Part shown: positions 43,482 to 53,332 of the stretch, piece by piece | Position numbering within the stretch: the stretch's first letter is position 1 | How the letters are laid out: the number at the start of each line of letters is the position of its first letter | NCBI RefSeq assembly: GCF_004923315.1 | Contig: NZ_CP039648.1 | Span: 476,501 to 540,500 of the forward strand | Origin: Azospirillum sp. TSA2s | Lineage (GTDB): Bacteria > Pseudomonadota > Alphaproteobacteria > Azospirillales > Azospirillaceae | Reading direction: 5' to 3' | DNA: 64,000 nt | Notes under the pieces: generated by a model | Database searches by the model: none | What the model was told of the DNA's origin: nothing | Seen by the model: only the letters and a program-made list of their open reading frames with translations | Translations under genes and position numbers: made by a program

Positions 43482-44384
43482 ATGACCGTCCCCAGCATCA
43501 GTTTCCGGGACCGACTGGCCCAGGACCGTGTCGTCCTGGCGCCCGGAGTCTACGACGCCTTCACCGCTTCGATGGCCACCGCCGCTGGATTCGAGGCGCT
43601 GTATCTGTCCGGCGCCGCCATCGCCTACACCCGGCTGGGCCGGCCCGACATCGGGCTGGTTTCGGTCAGCGAGGTGGCGGACACCATCGCCCTGGTGCGC
43701 GACCGGGTGCCGACGCCGCTGATCGTCGATGCCGACACCGGTTACGGCAATGCGCTGAACGTGCAGCGCACCGTGCGCATGTTCGAGCGGGCCGGCGCCA
43801 CCGCGCTGCAGCTTGAGGACCAGAGCTTTCCCAAGCGCTGCGGCCACCTGACCGACAAGGCGGTGATCCCCGCCGGCGAGATGGCCGGCAAGATCAAGGC
43901 GGCGGTCGATGCCCGCGCCAGCGAAGACACCCTGATCGTCGCCCGCACCGATGCGGTGGCGGTGGAGGGCGTCGCCGCGGCGCTGGACCGCGCCCGGCTC
44001 TATGTCGAGGCCGGGGCCGACGTGCTGTTCGTCGAAGCGCCGAAAAGCCGTGAGCAGCTGTCCGCCATCGCCACCGACCTGGGCGGCATCCGCCCGCTGC
44101 TCGCCAACATGGTGGAAGGCGGGCAGACGCCGATCAGCTCCGCGTCGGAGTTGGGCGAACTGGGCTACCGGCTGGTGATCTTCCCCGGCGGAATCGTGCG
44201 AGCGCTCGCTCGGCAGGCTCAGGACTATTACGGCTCGTTGGCGCAGCACGGCACCACCCAGCCCTTCCGCGACCGCATGTTCGACTTCAACGCGCTGAAC
44301 GAGCTGATCGGCACGCCGGAGATGCTGGCGCTCGGCGAAACCTACAAGGACTTTGGCCCCGCCAAGCGGGAGGACGCAGCATGA
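43482..44384 (+). CDS. Isocitrate lyase / PEP mutase-family carbon-carbon lyase
   Basis: The 300-residue protein has the family fold: LAPGVYDAFTASMA, the Mg-binding VDADTGYGN (about residue 85), LEDQSFPKRCGH (about 115) and VARTDA (about 150). The Cys in KRCGH is present, which marks true lyases (methylisocitrate, 2,3-dimethylmalate) rather than PEP mutases. It would cleave a substituted malate or isocitrate into pyruvate or glyoxylate plus a carboxylate. An alternative family activity is oxaloacetate decarboxylation. Together with the LeuCD-type hydratase at the end of the operon it resembles the dimethylmaleate hydratase/dimethylmalate lyase pair of nicotinate fermenters. It overlaps hyuB by four bases. 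Confidence 0.88.
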   Translation: MTVPSISFRDRLAQDRVVLAPGVYDAFTASMATAAGFEALYLSGAAIAYTRLGRPDIGLVSVSEVADTIALVRDRVPTPLIVDADTGYGNALNVQRTVRMFERAGATALQLEDQSFPKRCGHLTDKAVIPAGEMAGKIKAAVDARASEDTLIVARTDAVAVEGVAAALDRARLYVEAGADVLFVEAPKSREQLSAIATDLGGIRPLLANMVEGGQTPISSASELGELGYRLVIFPGGIVRALARQAQDYYGSLAQHGTTQPFRDRMFDFNALNELIGTPEMLALGETYKDFGPAKREDAA

Positions 44385-46123
44385 CCATGAAGACCGCAAT
44401 CGATCCCGTCACGCTGGCCGTCCTGAAGGGCCGGTTGGAGCAGATCGCCGACGAGATGGACGCGACGCTCTACCGCTCCGCCTTCAACCCGATCATTGCC
44501 GAGGCGCGCGACGCCTGCCACGGCCTATACCATGCCGAGACCGGCGCCACGCTGGTGCAGGGCACCAACGGCCTGCCGATCTTCGTCGGCGCCATGGCCT
44601 TTGCGGTCAAGGCGGTGATCGACAAGGTGGCGAAGGAGGGCGACCTCCACGCCGACGACATCTTCCTGTTCAACGACCCCTATGACGGCGGCACCCACCT
44701 GAACGACTTCCGTCTGGTGCGGCCGATCTTCCGCCAGGGGCAGCTGTTCTGCTGGATGGCGTCGGTCGGCCACTGGCTCGACATTGGCGGTAATGTGCCG
44801 GGCAACTTCAACGCCCGCGCCACCGACAGCTTCCAGGAGGGTGTGCGCATTCCGCCGGTGAAGTTGGTGAAGGCCGGCGTGATGAACCACGACCTGCTGG
44901 CGATCCTCGCCGCCAATTCCCGCGTGCCGGTGTCGAACTATGGCGACCTGAACGGGCAGTTGAACGCTTTGGATCTGGGCGTGCGGCGGCTGACCGAATT
45001 GCTGGACGAGCATGGCGAAGAGACGGTCGCCGCCGCCTTCGACGCCTTCACCGCGCGGGCCGATGCGCTGATGCGCAGCGCCATCGGGAAGCTGCCGGAC
45101 GGTGTCTACAGCTTCGAGGATTATCTCGACAACGACGGCATCACGGCGGACCGGCTGCGCATCGCGCTGGACCTGACCATTGCCGGCGACCGGATGACGC
45201 TGGACTTCTCGCGGTCCTCGGCCCCCTGCGCCGGGCCGCTGAACATCGCCTATTCCACCGTCGTCGCCTGCTGCTACGTCGCGTTGAAACATGTCTTCAC
45301 CGATGTGCCGGCCAATGCCGGATGCCTCAACCCCATCACCTTCGTCATTCCGGAAAGCACCCTGCTGGCGGTGAAGCCGCCCAAGCCGGTCGGCGGTTAT
45401 ACCGAGACGATCCTGCGGGTGATCGGCGTGGTGTTCGGCGCGCTGGCGCTCGCCGATCCGGCCCGCGCCACCGCCGCCCCCTTCGGCACCATCAACGCGC
45501 TGTCGCTCGCCGGCCACCGCAAGGACGGCTCGCGCTGGGTGATGTTCTCCTTCTTCGGCGGCGGCCTGGGCGGCAATCCGGAGACGGACGGGCTCAACCA
45601 CGCCAACAACCCGATCTCCACCGCCACCATCCCGCCGGTGGAAATCCTGGAGGCGGCCTATCCGGTCATGTTCACCCAATGGGCGCTGCGGCCGGATTCC
45701 GCCGGGGCCGGCCTGCATCGCGGCGGTTTGGGTGCCGTGTATGAGATCGAGGCGCTGACCGATGCCGACGTCTTCCTGCTGGGCGAGCGTGGGGTCTTCG
45801 CCCCCTTCGGCGTCGCCGGTGGTGCCCCTGCCGCACTGAACCGCTTCACCTGGCAAAGCGACGAGGGCGAGAAGTCGCCGCCGCTGGCCTCCAAGGTCAC
45901 CGACGTGAAAATCCACGACGGCCAGCGCGTGCGGTTGGAGACGCCCGGCGGCGGCGGCTGGGGCGACCCGAAGCGGCGCGATGCGGAGGCCGTCGCCCGC
46001 GACGTGCGGCTCGGCTATCTCGGCCGTGACGCGGCGCGCAGCGCCTATGGTGTGGCGCTGACCGACGATGGCGCGCTCGATATCGCCGCCACCGCAACCT
46101 TGCGCGAATCCTCCGCCGCCTGA
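44381..46123 (+). CDS. hyuB: Hydantoinase B / oxoprolinase family subunit
   Basis: The 580-residue protein is a HyuB/OplaH beta-type subunit: TLAVLKGRLEQIADEMDATLYRSAFNPIIAEARDACHG, then FNDPYDGGTHLNDFRLVRPIF and NFNARATDSFQEGVRIPPVKL. A typical C-terminal ETPGGGGWGDP closes it. It works with HyuA to open a cyclic amide (hydantoin, 5-oxoproline or imide) at the cost of ATP. It overlaps the lyase gene and precedes hyuA by 19 bases. The substrate differs among members and cannot be told from sequence. Confidence 0.92.
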   Translation: MTMKTAIDPVTLAVLKGRLEQIADEMDATLYRSAFNPIIAEARDACHGLYHAETGATLVQGTNGLPIFVGAMAFAVKAVIDKVAKEGDLHADDIFLFNDPYDGGTHLNDFRLVRPIFRQGQLFCWMASVGHWLDIGGNVPGNFNARATDSFQEGVRIPPVKLVKAGVMNHDLLAILAANSRVPVSNYGDLNGQLNALDLGVRRLTELLDEHGEETVAAAFDAFTARADALMRSAIGKLPDGVYSFEDYLDNDGITADRLRIALDLTIAGDRMTLDFSRSSAPCAGPLNIAYSTVVACCYVALKHVFTDVPANAGCLNPITFVIPESTLLAVKPPKPVGGYTETILRVIGVVFGALALADPARATAAPFGTINALSLAGHRKDGSRWVMFSFFGGGLGGNPETDGLNHANNPISTATIPPVEILEAAYPVMFTQWALRPDSAGAGLHRGGLGAVYEIEALTDADVFLLGERGVFAPFGVAGGAPAALNRFTWQSDEGEKSPPLASKVTDVKIHDGQRVRLETPGGGGWGDPKRRDAEAVARDVRLGYLGRDAARSAYGVALTDDGALDIAATATLRESSAA

Positions 46124-46142
46124 CGAACCCGGAAGCAAGACC

Positions 46143-48215
46143 ATGAACAACGGCATTTCCAAGGGTGCAATCGTCGGCGTCGATGTCGGCGGCACCTTCA
46201 CCGACCTGTTCCATTACGACGAGGCGCGCGGCAGCTTCCGCACCGCCAAGGTCCCGTCCAACCGCGGCGACGAAGCGGTCGGCTTCCTCGCCGGCCTGCA
46301 AAGTTTCGGTCCGGTCGCCGAACTGGGGTCCATCGTCCACGGCACCACCGTTGGCACCAACGCGCTGCTGGAGCGCAAGGGCGCCAAGGTCGGCCTGATC
46401 ACCACCGCCGGCTTTCGCGACGTGCTGGAGATGCGCCGTCGCGACCGCCGCCACACCTGGGGCCTGTGGGGAGATTTCGTGCCCGTCGTCGACCGCGACA
46501 TGCGGCTAGAGGTGGCGGAGCGCACGCTGGCCGACGGCACCATCCGCACCGAAATCGACCCGGAGGAAGTGCGCGCCGCCGCCCGCCGGCTGGCCGACCA
46601 GGGGGCGGAGGCGCTTGCCATCGTCTTCATCAACGCCTATGCCAACCCGGCCAACGAGCTGGCGGCGCTGGAGGCGGCGCGCGAGGTCTGGCCGAACGCC
46701 AACCTGGAATGCTCCTCCCGCATCCTGCCGGAAATCCGCGAGTTCGAGCGCACCTCCACCACCGCGCTGAACGCCTATCTCCAGCCGGTGGTCGGCAGCT
46801 ATCTCGCCAAGCTCGACAATGCGCTGGCGGGGGAGGGGTTCGGCGGACGATTCCACATCGTGCAGTCGAACGGCGGCGTGATGTCCACCGATACCGCGCG
46901 GCGTCTTCCGGTGCGCACCGCTTTGTCGGGACCGGCGGCCGGTGTCATCGCCGCGGCGGCGATCTCCAAGGCGGCGGGCTTCCCCAACGTCATCACCGGC
47001 GACCTCGGCGGCACCAGCTTCGACGTGTCGCTGGTGGTGGAGGGGCAGACCATGCTGGCCGCCCAGACCACCATCGATTTCGGTCTTGTCGTCCGCACCC
47101 CGATGATCGAGATCACCACCATCGGCGCCGGCGGCGGCTCCATCGCCGGGGTCGATCCCGGCGGCATGCTGCAGGTCGGGCCGGAGAGCGCCGGCTCGCG
47201 GCCGGGGCCGGTCTGCTACGGCCAGGGCAACACCCGCCCGACGCTGACCGATGCCAATGTGCTGCTCGGCCGCATCAATGCCGAGCGCCCCATCGGCGGC
47301 AAGCTGGCGCGGCTGGACGTCGATGCCGCCCGAACCGCCATCGCCACCCGTGTCGCCGAGCCGCTCGGCCTCGACGTGATGGCGGCGGCGGAGGCGGTGG
47401 TGCGCATCGCCAACAGCAAGATGGCCGGCGCCATCCGCCTCGTCTCCATCGAGCGCGGCCATGATCCGGCCAAATTCGCCGCCGTGCCCTTCGGCGGTGG
47501 CGGGGCGCTGCATGTCGGCGCGCTGATCAAGGAGGTCGGCTTGAAGGCGGCGCTGGTGCCGCGCTTCCCCGGCGTGACCTCGGCGCTCGGCTGCGTCATC
47601 GCCGACATCCGCCACGATCAGGTGCAGACGGTCAACCTGCCGCTGGCGGGGATCGATGCCGGGTCGCTTGACCGCCGCATGGTGGAGGAGGCGACCGCCG
47701 CCCGTGCGGTGGTGGAATCGGCCGGCCTCAGCGTCGAGCGCATCGACCTCGTTTTCGAACTCGACATGCACTACATCGGCCAGACCCACACGGTCGCCGT
47801 GCCGCTGCCGGTGTCGGTGGAGAACGGCACCACCGGCATCGATGAGGCGACCATCCGCGCCGCCTTCGAGCGCGCCTATCAGGCGTCCTTCAGCCGGCTG
47901 CTGCCGGGGGTGGGCGCAAAGATCGTCAACCTGCGCACCGCCGCCATCGGCCGCCGTCCGCATTTCGACCTCTCCGCGCTGGCTCCGGCGGCCGGCACCA
48001 CCGTCGAGGGCGCCCATGCCGGGTCGCGGCCGGTGTGGTTCGACGGGGCCTGGCACGACACGGCCGTTTACAACCGCCTCGACCTGCCGGTCGGTGCCGT
48101 GATCCAGGGCCCGGCAATCCTGGAGCAGCCGGACGCCACCACCGTCATCGACCCCGACCTGTCCGCCCGCGTCGACGGCTTCGGCAACGTCATCGTGGAA
48201 AGGAGCGCCCGATGA
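46143..48215 (+). CDS. hyuA: Hydantoinase A / oxoprolinase family subunit (ATP-dependent)
   Basis: The 690-residue protein has the ATPase-fold start VGVDVGGTFTDLF, then HGTTVGTNALLERKGAKVGLITTAGFRDVLEMRRRDR, TGDLGGTSFDVSL and GAGGGSIAGVDPGG, hallmarks of HyuA/acetone-carboxylase-like subunits. It phosphorylates the cyclic amide or its enol during ring opening with HyuB. ATG 46143 is chosen as the start because the family begins just after it; ATG 46068 lies inside hyuB. Its stop overlaps the isochorismatase-fold gene. The alpha subunits of acetone/acetophenone carboxylase are relatives, so a carboxylase role is an alternative, but no gamma subunit is present. Confidence 0.92.
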   Translation: MNNGISKGAIVGVDVGGTFTDLFHYDEARGSFRTAKVPSNRGDEAVGFLAGLQSFGPVAELGSIVHGTTVGTNALLERKGAKVGLITTAGFRDVLEMRRRDRRHTWGLWGDFVPVVDRDMRLEVAERTLADGTIRTEIDPEEVRAAARRLADQGAEALAIVFINAYANPANELAALEAAREVWPNANLECSSRILPEIREFERTSTTALNAYLQPVVGSYLAKLDNALAGEGFGGRFHIVQSNGGVMSTDTARRLPVRTALSGPAAGVIAAAAISKAAGFPNVITGDLGGTSFDVSLVVEGQTMLAAQTTIDFGLVVRTPMIEITTIGAGGGSIAGVDPGGMLQVGPESAGSRPGPVCYGQGNTRPTLTDANVLLGRINAERPIGGKLARLDVDAARTAIATRVAEPLGLDVMAAAEAVVRIANSKMAGAIRLVSIERGHDPAKFAAVPFGGGGALHVGALIKEVGLKAALVPRFPGVTSALGCVIADIRHDQVQTVNLPLAGIDAGSLDRRMVEEATAARAVVESAGLSVERIDLVFELDMHYIGQTHTVAVPLPVSVENGTTGIDEATIRAAFERAYQASFSRLLPGVGAKIVNLRTAAIGRRPHFDLSALAPAAGTTVEGAHAGSRPVWFDGAWHDTAVYNRLDLPVGAVIQGPAILEQPDATTVIDPDLSARVDGFGNVIVERSAR

Positions 48216-48826
48216 GCGCCACCGCCATTCCCATCGGGCGCACCGCCCTGCTGGTCTGCGACCTGCAGAACGACTTCATCCACCCGGACGGCGCCTATGG
48301 CCGCGCCGGGCAGACGGCGCCGGAGATTCTGGCCCTGCCGGAGCGGGTCAAGCCGCTGGCCGATCTGCTGCGGTCGCGCGGCGGCTGGGTGATCTCCACC
48401 AACTTCACCCTGGTGCCCGGCCGCGGCGGCGAGCCGATGATCTCGCCCCATCTGAAGGCCCTGCGCCCCTTCCTGGCGAAGGGCGATTTCCAGCCCGGCA
48501 GTTGGGGGCACCGCACGGTGGACACGCTCCAACCCGTCGATGTCGAGGTGGAGAAGGTCGCCTATTCCGCCTTCTACATGTCGCGGCTGGAATGGGTGCT
48601 GCGGAAATGCGGGGTGGAGCGGCTGCTTGTCTGCGGCATCGTCACCAACGGCGGCGTCGCCTCCACCGTGCGCGACGCCCATGTCCGCGAGTTCGACACC
48701 ATCCTGCTGGAGGACGGCTGCGCCGCCTTCAGCCGCGAGGTGCATGAGGTCTCCGTCGCCGCGTTGCGCCCGGTCTGCCGGGTGGCGACGGTCGCCGCGA
48801 TGCTGGAGGAGGTGGCGACCTCATGA
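48212..48826 (+). CDS. Isochorismatase-fold hydrolase lacking the usual catalytic Cys
   Basis: The 204-residue protein has the isochorismatase/cysteine-hydrolase fold: LLVCDLQNDFIHPDGAY with catalytic Asp, EKVAYSAFYMS with catalytic Lys, and LVCGIVTNGGVASTVRDAHV where amidohydrolases have a Cys. In N-carbamoylsarcosine amidase, maleamate amidase and ureidoacrylate hydrolase the motif reads TNxCV; here the Cys is Gly (TNGGV). A Gly at this place is also found in isochorismatases (PhzD/EntB), which do not use Cys chemistry. It may therefore be a non-amide hydrolase or have lost amidase function. It is coupled by overlaps to hyuA and the FAD gene. Confidence 0.85.
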   Translation: MSATAIPIGRTALLVCDLQNDFIHPDGAYGRAGQTAPEILALPERVKPLADLLRSRGGWVISTNFTLVPGRGGEPMISPHLKALRPFLAKGDFQPGSWGHRTVDTLQPVDVEVEKVAYSAFYMSRLEWVLRKCGVERLLVCGIVTNGGVASTVRDAHVREFDTILLEDGCAAFSREVHEVSVAALRPVCRVATVAAMLEEVATS

Positions 48827-50229
48827 GCCGCATCCTGCCCGCCGACGGCGTGGAATTCGAATTCACCGTTCCCGTGGTGGTGATCGGCGGCGGGGCGGCC
48901 GGGATGGTCGCGGCCCTGGCGGCCCATGAGCAGGGCGCCGGCGTGCTGGTGCTGGAGCGCGACGCGCTGCCCCAGGGCTCCACCGCCCTGTCGGCGGGGC
49001 TGATCCCGGCGCCGGGCACCCGCTGGCAGCGCGATGCCGGGATCGAGGACAGTCCGGAGCGATTCGCCGCCGACATCATCGCCAAGGCGAAGGGCGAACC
49101 CGACCCGGCCGAGGTCGCCCGCGTCGCGCAGGCGGTAGGGCCGGCGCTGGAATGGCTGGCCGACCGCTATGGGCTGCCCTTCTCGGTGGTGGACAATTTC
49201 AGCTATCCGGGACACAGCGCCCGGCGCATGCACGGGCTGCCCAGCAGGTCGGGGGCGGAACTGATCGACCGCCTGCGTGGAGCCGTGGAAACCGCCGGCA
49301 TCGACGTGCTGTGCGAGGCGCATGTCACCGCGCTTTATGCCGAAGGCGCTCACGTCCGTTGTGTGGAGGTCACCCGCCCGGACGGCAGCGTCGAGCGGGT
49401 CGGCTGCGGCGCACTGGTCCTCGCCTGCAACGGCTATGGCGGCAACAAGGCGCTGGTCGAGCGGCATGTGCCGGAACTGGCCGACGCGCTCTATTTCGGC
49501 CATCCCGGCAACCAGGGCGACGCTCTGCTTTGGGGCGAGGCGCTGGGTGCTGCCACCCGGCACCTGTCGGGGCACCAGGGCCATGGCTCCGTCGCCCATC
49601 CCGCGGGCATCCTCGTCACCTGGGCGACGATCACCGAGGGCGGCATGCAGGTGAATGCGGAAGGCAGGCGCTTCTCCAACGAGGCGCAGGGCTATTCGGA
49701 ACAGGCCGCCATCGTGCTGCGCCAGCCGGACGGCATCGCCTGGACAGTCTTCGACGAGCGCATCGCCGCCATCGCCCGCCAGTTCGAGGATTTCCGGCAG
49801 GCCGAGGCGATGGGCGCGGTGCTGAGCGCCGACACGCCTGCCGAGCTTGCCCGGCAGATGAAGATCGACGCCGACACTCTGGCCGCCACGATGGCCGAGA
49901 TCGACCGGTTGAAGGAGGCGGGCGGAACCGACGGCTTCGGCCGCAGCTTCGCCGGCTCGGCCCCACTGGTCCCACCCTACCGAGCCGTCCGCGTCACCGG
50001 CGCGCTGTTCCACACCCAGGGCGGGCTGGTCGTCGATGACGACGCGCGCGTCTTGGATAGCGATGGCGCGCCGCTGCCCAACCTCTATGCCGCCGGTGGG
50101 GCCGCCTGCGGCGTGTCGGGATCCAAGGCGTCCGGCTATCTGTCCGGCAACGGCCTGCTGACCGCGGTGGCGCTGGGGCGCATCGCCGGGACGGCTGCAG
50201 CCGGTGCCGTTAGTGAGGAAACCCAATGA
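48823..50229 (+). CDS. FAD-dependent oxidoreductase (fumarate reductase/tricarballylate dehydrogenase type)
   Basis: The 468-residue protein has an N-terminal FAD site ([19 protein letters not shown], then [18 protein letters not shown]) and the fumarate-reductase flavoprotein middle domain. It ends with the HTQGGLVVD segment and a conserved [14 protein letters not shown] closing. Soluble members dehydrogenate or reduce a carbon-carbon bond next to carboxylates (tricarballylate to cis-aconitate, ketosteroid dehydrogenation). In this operon it could introduce the double bond that the LeuCD-type enzyme then hydrates. It overlaps both neighbours by four bases. The N-terminus has no export signal. 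Confidence 0.88.
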   Translation: MSRILPADGVEFEFTVPVVVIGGGAAGMVAALAAHEQGAGVLVLERDALPQGSTALSAGLIPAPGTRWQRDAGIEDSPERFAADIIAKAKGEPDPAEVARVAQAVGPALEWLADRYGLPFSVVDNFSYPGHSARRMHGLPSRSGAELIDRLRGAVETAGIDVLCEAHVTALYAEGAHVRCVEVTRPDGSVERVGCGALVLACNGYGGNKALVERHVPELADALYFGHPGNQGDALLWGEALGAATRHLSGHQGHGSVAHPAGILVTWATITEGGMQVNAEGRRFSNEAQGYSEQAAIVLRQPDGIAWTVFDERIAAIARQFEDFRQAEAMGAVLSADTPAELARQMKIDADTLAATMAEIDRLKEAGGTDGFGRSFAGSAPLVPPYRAVRVTGALFHTQGGLVVDDDARVLDSDGAPLPNLYAAGGAACGVSGSKASGYLSGNGLLTAVALGRIAGTAAAGAVSEETQ

Positions 50230-51632
50230 CGCAACAGCCACGCAGCCTGTTCGAAAAGGTCTGGGATGCTCATGTCGTGGCGACCCGGCCCGACGGTCAG
50301 GCCCTGCTCGCCATCGACCGTCATTTCCTGCACGAGGGCTCCTTCCATGCCTTCGGCATGATCGACCATGCCGGGCGCAAGGTGCGGCGGCCGGAGCTGA
50401 CCTTCGCCGTCGCCGACCATTACGTGCCCTCGCACAGCCGGTCCAAGCCGATCGCCGATCCCGAGATCGCCAACATGGTGACGATGCTGGAGGCCAATGC
50501 CGGCCGCCACGGACTGCGCCATTTCGGCCTGCACGATCCGGCGCAGGGCATCGTCCATGTGATGGCGCCGGAACGGGGGCTGACGCTGCCCGGCCTGACC
50601 ATCGTCTGCGGCGACAGCCACACCTCCACCCACGGCGCCTTCGGGGCATTGGCCTTCGGCATCGGCGCCACCGAGGTGTCGCATGTGCTGGCGACCCAGA
50701 CCCTGTGGCAGCGCCGGCCGAAGACGATGCGCATCACCGTGGACGGGGTGCTGGGGCCGCATGTGACGGCCAAGGACCTGATCCTGGCGGTGATCGCCGC
50801 CATCGGCGCCGACGGGGCCGCCGGCCATGTCATCGAATATGCCGGCAGCGCCATCCGCGCCCTGTCGATGGAAGGCCGGCTGACCGTCTGCAACATGTCG
50901 ATCGAGGCCGGTGCCCGTGCCGGCATGATCGCCCCCGACGACACCACCTTCTCCTGGATCGAGGGACGGCACTTCGCCCCCAAGGGCGGGCTGTTCGACC
51001 GCGCGGTGGAGCATTGGCGGAGCCTGCCCAGCGATCCGGGTGCCGTCTTCGACCGCGAGGTGACGCTGGATGCCGCCAGTATCGCCCCGGCCGTGACCTG
51101 GGGCACCAGCCCGGAAACCGCGGTTCCGGTCACGGCGGCCGTGCCCGATCCGGGGGCGGAGAGCGATCCGGTGCGTGCCGGCCAGATGCGCAAGATGCTG
51201 GATTACATGGGCCTCGCCCCCGGCATGGCGCTGGAGGACGTTGCCATCGACCGCGTGTTCATCGGCTCCTGCACCAACGCCCGGTTGGAGGATCTGCGCG
51301 CCGCCGCCGCCGTGCTGCGCGGCCGGCGCGCCGTGGTGCCGGGGCTGGTGGTTCCGGGATCGGTCCCGGTGCGCCGGCAGGCGGAAGCGGAGGGGCTGGA
51401 CCGGATCTTCATCGACGCCGGGCTGGAATGGGGGGAGCCCGGCTGCTCCATGTGCGTGGGCATCAACGGCGACCTCGTTCCGGCGGGGGAGCGCTGCGCC
51501 TCCACGACCAACCGCAACTTCCCCGGCCGCCAGGGGCCGAACGCCCGTACGCATCTGATGAGCCCGGCGATGGCCGCCGCCGCCGCCGCGACCGGCAAGC
51601 TCACCGATGTCCGCAAGCTGGGAGCCTCATGA
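50226..51632 (+). CDS. Aconitase-family hydro-lyase large subunit (LeuC/DmdA type)
   Basis: The 468-residue protein matches 3-isopropylmalate dehydratase large subunits: [29 protein letters not shown], and 4Fe-4S Cys ligands in IGSCTNAR and PGCSMCVG. It hydrates or isomerises a branched hydroxy acid through a 4Fe-4S centre. Since leucine synthesis genes (leuA, leuB) are absent and the neighbours are catabolic, it is likely not the biosynthetic enzyme but a dedicated hydratase, perhaps for a maleate, citraconate or dimethylmaleate-type acid. The stop of the FAD gene overlaps its start. Confidence 0.88.
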   Translation: MTQQPRSLFEKVWDAHVVATRPDGQALLAIDRHFLHEGSFHAFGMIDHAGRKVRRPELTFAVADHYVPSHSRSKPIADPEIANMVTMLEANAGRHGLRHFGLHDPAQGIVHVMAPERGLTLPGLTIVCGDSHTSTHGAFGALAFGIGATEVSHVLATQTLWQRRPKTMRITVDGVLGPHVTAKDLILAVIAAIGADGAAGHVIEYAGSAIRALSMEGRLTVCNMSIEAGARAGMIAPDDTTFSWIEGRHFAPKGGLFDRAVEHWRSLPSDPGAVFDREVTLDAASIAPAVTWGTSPETAVPVTAAVPDPGAESDPVRAGQMRKMLDYMGLAPGMALEDVAIDRVFIGSCTNARLEDLRAAAAVLRGRRAVVPGLVVPGSVPVRRQAEAEGLDRIFIDAGLEWGEPGCSMCVGINGDLVPAGERCASTTNRNFPGRQGPNARTHLMSPAMAAAAAATGKLTDVRKLGAS

Positions 51633-52244
51633 ATGGACCCCTTCGTCACGTTGACCGCGCCGGCGGTGCCGCTCGATATCGCCAACATCGACACCGATCA
51701 GCTTCTGCCCGCCCGCTTCCTGAAGAAGCCGCGCAGCGCCGGCTACGGCAACTTCCTGTTCCATGACGAGCGCAAGCCCGGCTTCCCGCTGGACAATCCG
51801 GCCTATGCCGGGGCGGCCGTGCTGGTGAGCGACCGCAACTTCGGCTGCGGCTCGTCGCGGGAGGGGGCGGTCTATGCGCTGGTGGACGGGGGCTTCCGCT
51901 GCGTCGTCGCCCCCAGCTTCGGCGACATCTTCGCCGCCAATGCCGCCAAGAACGGCCTGCTGACCGTCACCCTGCCGGAGGAAGCGGTGGCCACCCTGCG
52001 CCGCCAGCTGCAGGAAGCGCCGGGCGCCGCTGTCACCGTGGATTTGCCGGCCCAGACCCTGACCGGTCCGGACGGACGGCCGCTGCCCTTCGCCATCGAC
52101 GCCTTCAAGAAGGAGTGCCTGATCGAAGGGCTCGACGACGTTGCGCTGACCCTGCGCCACCAGGAGGCCATCGACCTCTTCGACCGGCGCGACGCCGAGC
52201 GGCGGCCGTGGGTGGTACCGGGCATGGTACCGGGCGTGGTCTGA
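51633..52244 (+). CDS. Aconitase-family hydro-lyase small subunit (LeuD/DmdB type)
   Basis: The 203-residue protein is the swivelling domain of the hydro-lyase: IANIDTDQLLPARFLKK, NFLFHDERKPGFPLDN and NFGCGSSREGAVYAL, the latter a signature of LeuD. It completes the active site with the preceding subunit. It starts at the base after the stop of the large-subunit gene (TGAATG). It is the last gene of the operon; the convergent PPK2 gene ends 12 bases downstream. Confidence 0.9.
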   Translation: MDPFVTLTAPAVPLDIANIDTDQLLPARFLKKPRSAGYGNFLFHDERKPGFPLDNPAYAGAAVLVSDRNFGCGSSREGAVYALVDGGFRCVVAPSFGDIFAANAAKNGLLTVTLPEEAVATLRRQLQEAPGAAVTVDLPAQTLTGPDGRPLPFAIDAFKKECLIEGLDDVALTLRHQEAIDLFDRRDAERRPWVVPGMVPGVV

Positions 52245-52255
52245 GCGGCGGCGCC

Positions 52256-53116
52256 TTACTCCTGGCCGCTCCGCTCCTCGTCGGAAACGCCTGAAACCGG
52301 CAGGTCGGGTTCGATACCCAGCACCTCCGCGGCAATGCGGGCGACGTTGCCGTTGACGGGGGGAGGGGCGATGTTCACGCCCTCTTTCAGGGCGGCGGTG
52401 ACGATCTCCAGCACCTTGAGGCGGGCAAACCATTTGGAGTTCGCCTCCACCGCATGCCAGGGCGCCTGCGGGGTGGAGGTGTGGTCGAACATCGCTTCCG
52501 CCGCCTTGACGTAATCGTCCCATTTGGCGCGGTTGCGCAGGTCCTCCTCCGTCAGCTTCCAGCGCTTGTAGGGGTTCCTCATCCGCTCGCGGAAGCGTTC
52601 CAGCTGTTCTTCCGGGGTGATGTGCAGGAACAGCTTGATGATGCGCACGCCGTCGTCGGTCAGCAGCCGTTCGAACTCGTTGATCTCGTCATAGGCGCGC
52701 TTCCACTGGTCCTTGGTGGCGAATTTCTCCACCCGCTCCACCATGACGCGGCCATACCACGACCGGTCGAAGATGGCGAAGGTGCCGGCCGCTGGCAGCT
52801 TGGTCCAGAAGCGGTACAGGTAATGCTTTCCCTGTTCCTCCGCCGTGGGGGCGGAGATCGGCCAGACATGGAAGCCGCGGGGGTCGAGCGGTTCGGTCAT
52901 GCGACGAATGGCCCCGCCCTTGCCGGCGGCGTCCCAGCCTTCGAACACCACGATGGCGCGGCGCTTCTCGTGCCAATAGGTCTGCTGGATGTGCAGCAGT
53001 TCCTTCTGCAGCTTGCCGAGTCGGCGATCGTACTCCTCCGCCGTTTCGATCCGTACCTTCTTCTGGTCCAGTTTACCGAGGCGGATTTTCGAGACCTTGC
53101 CGGGCTTCTCGGCCAT
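52256..53116 (-). CDS. ppk2: Polyphosphate kinase 2 family protein
   Basis: The protein of about 286 residues matches single-domain PPK2: VVFEGWDAAGKGGAIRRMTEPLDPRGF (Walker A), DRSWYGRVMVERVEKF (Walker B region), RFRERMRNPYKRWKLTEEDLRNR (lid). It transfers phosphate between polyphosphate and nucleotides, mainly making ADP/GDP into ATP/GTP or the reverse. ATG 53116 follows AGGATG; ATG 53158 and 53125 are in-frame alternatives. It is convergent with the LeuD-type gene and divergent from the GH13-GlgE gene. Confidence 0.92.
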   Translation of the reverse strand: MAEKPGKVSKIRLGKLDQKKVRIETAEEYDRRLGKLQKELLHIQQTYWHEKRRAIVVFEGWDAAGKGGAIRRMTEPLDPRGFHVWPISAPTAEEQGKHYLYRFWTKLPAAGTFAIFDRSWYGRVMVERVEKFATKDQWKRAYDEINEFERLLTDDGVRIIKLFLHITPEEQLERFRERMRNPYKRWKLTEEDLRNRAKWDDYVKAAEAMFDHTSTPQAPWHAVEANSKWFARLKVLEIVTAALKEGVNIAPPPVNGNVARIAAEVLGIEPDLPVSGVSDEERSGQE

Positions 53117-53332
53117 TAGGTGCATCCTGTGCTGGTGGTATCCGTTGCGGGTTGCCATATGCGGCAGGCGGAACCTTCACCGCCCCAACCGGTTACCGGC
53201 GGGAGCACGGTGTCGGCCGCAGCGTGGGCATCGGTGCGTTCCGGAAGGGAACGGCAACGATGTCGCTTCGTCGATCCCACAACGGGGACCGGCGGCTGTC
53301 AACGGAGAAGCAGGCCCAAGGAAGGGGGTTCC

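Noticed and set aside
50226..52244. LeuC/LeuD considered as leucine biosynthesis genes
   Set aside because: No leuA or leuB nearby, and they are translationally coupled to a catabolic FAD/Hyu operon; a dedicated hydratase is more likely, though unproven.
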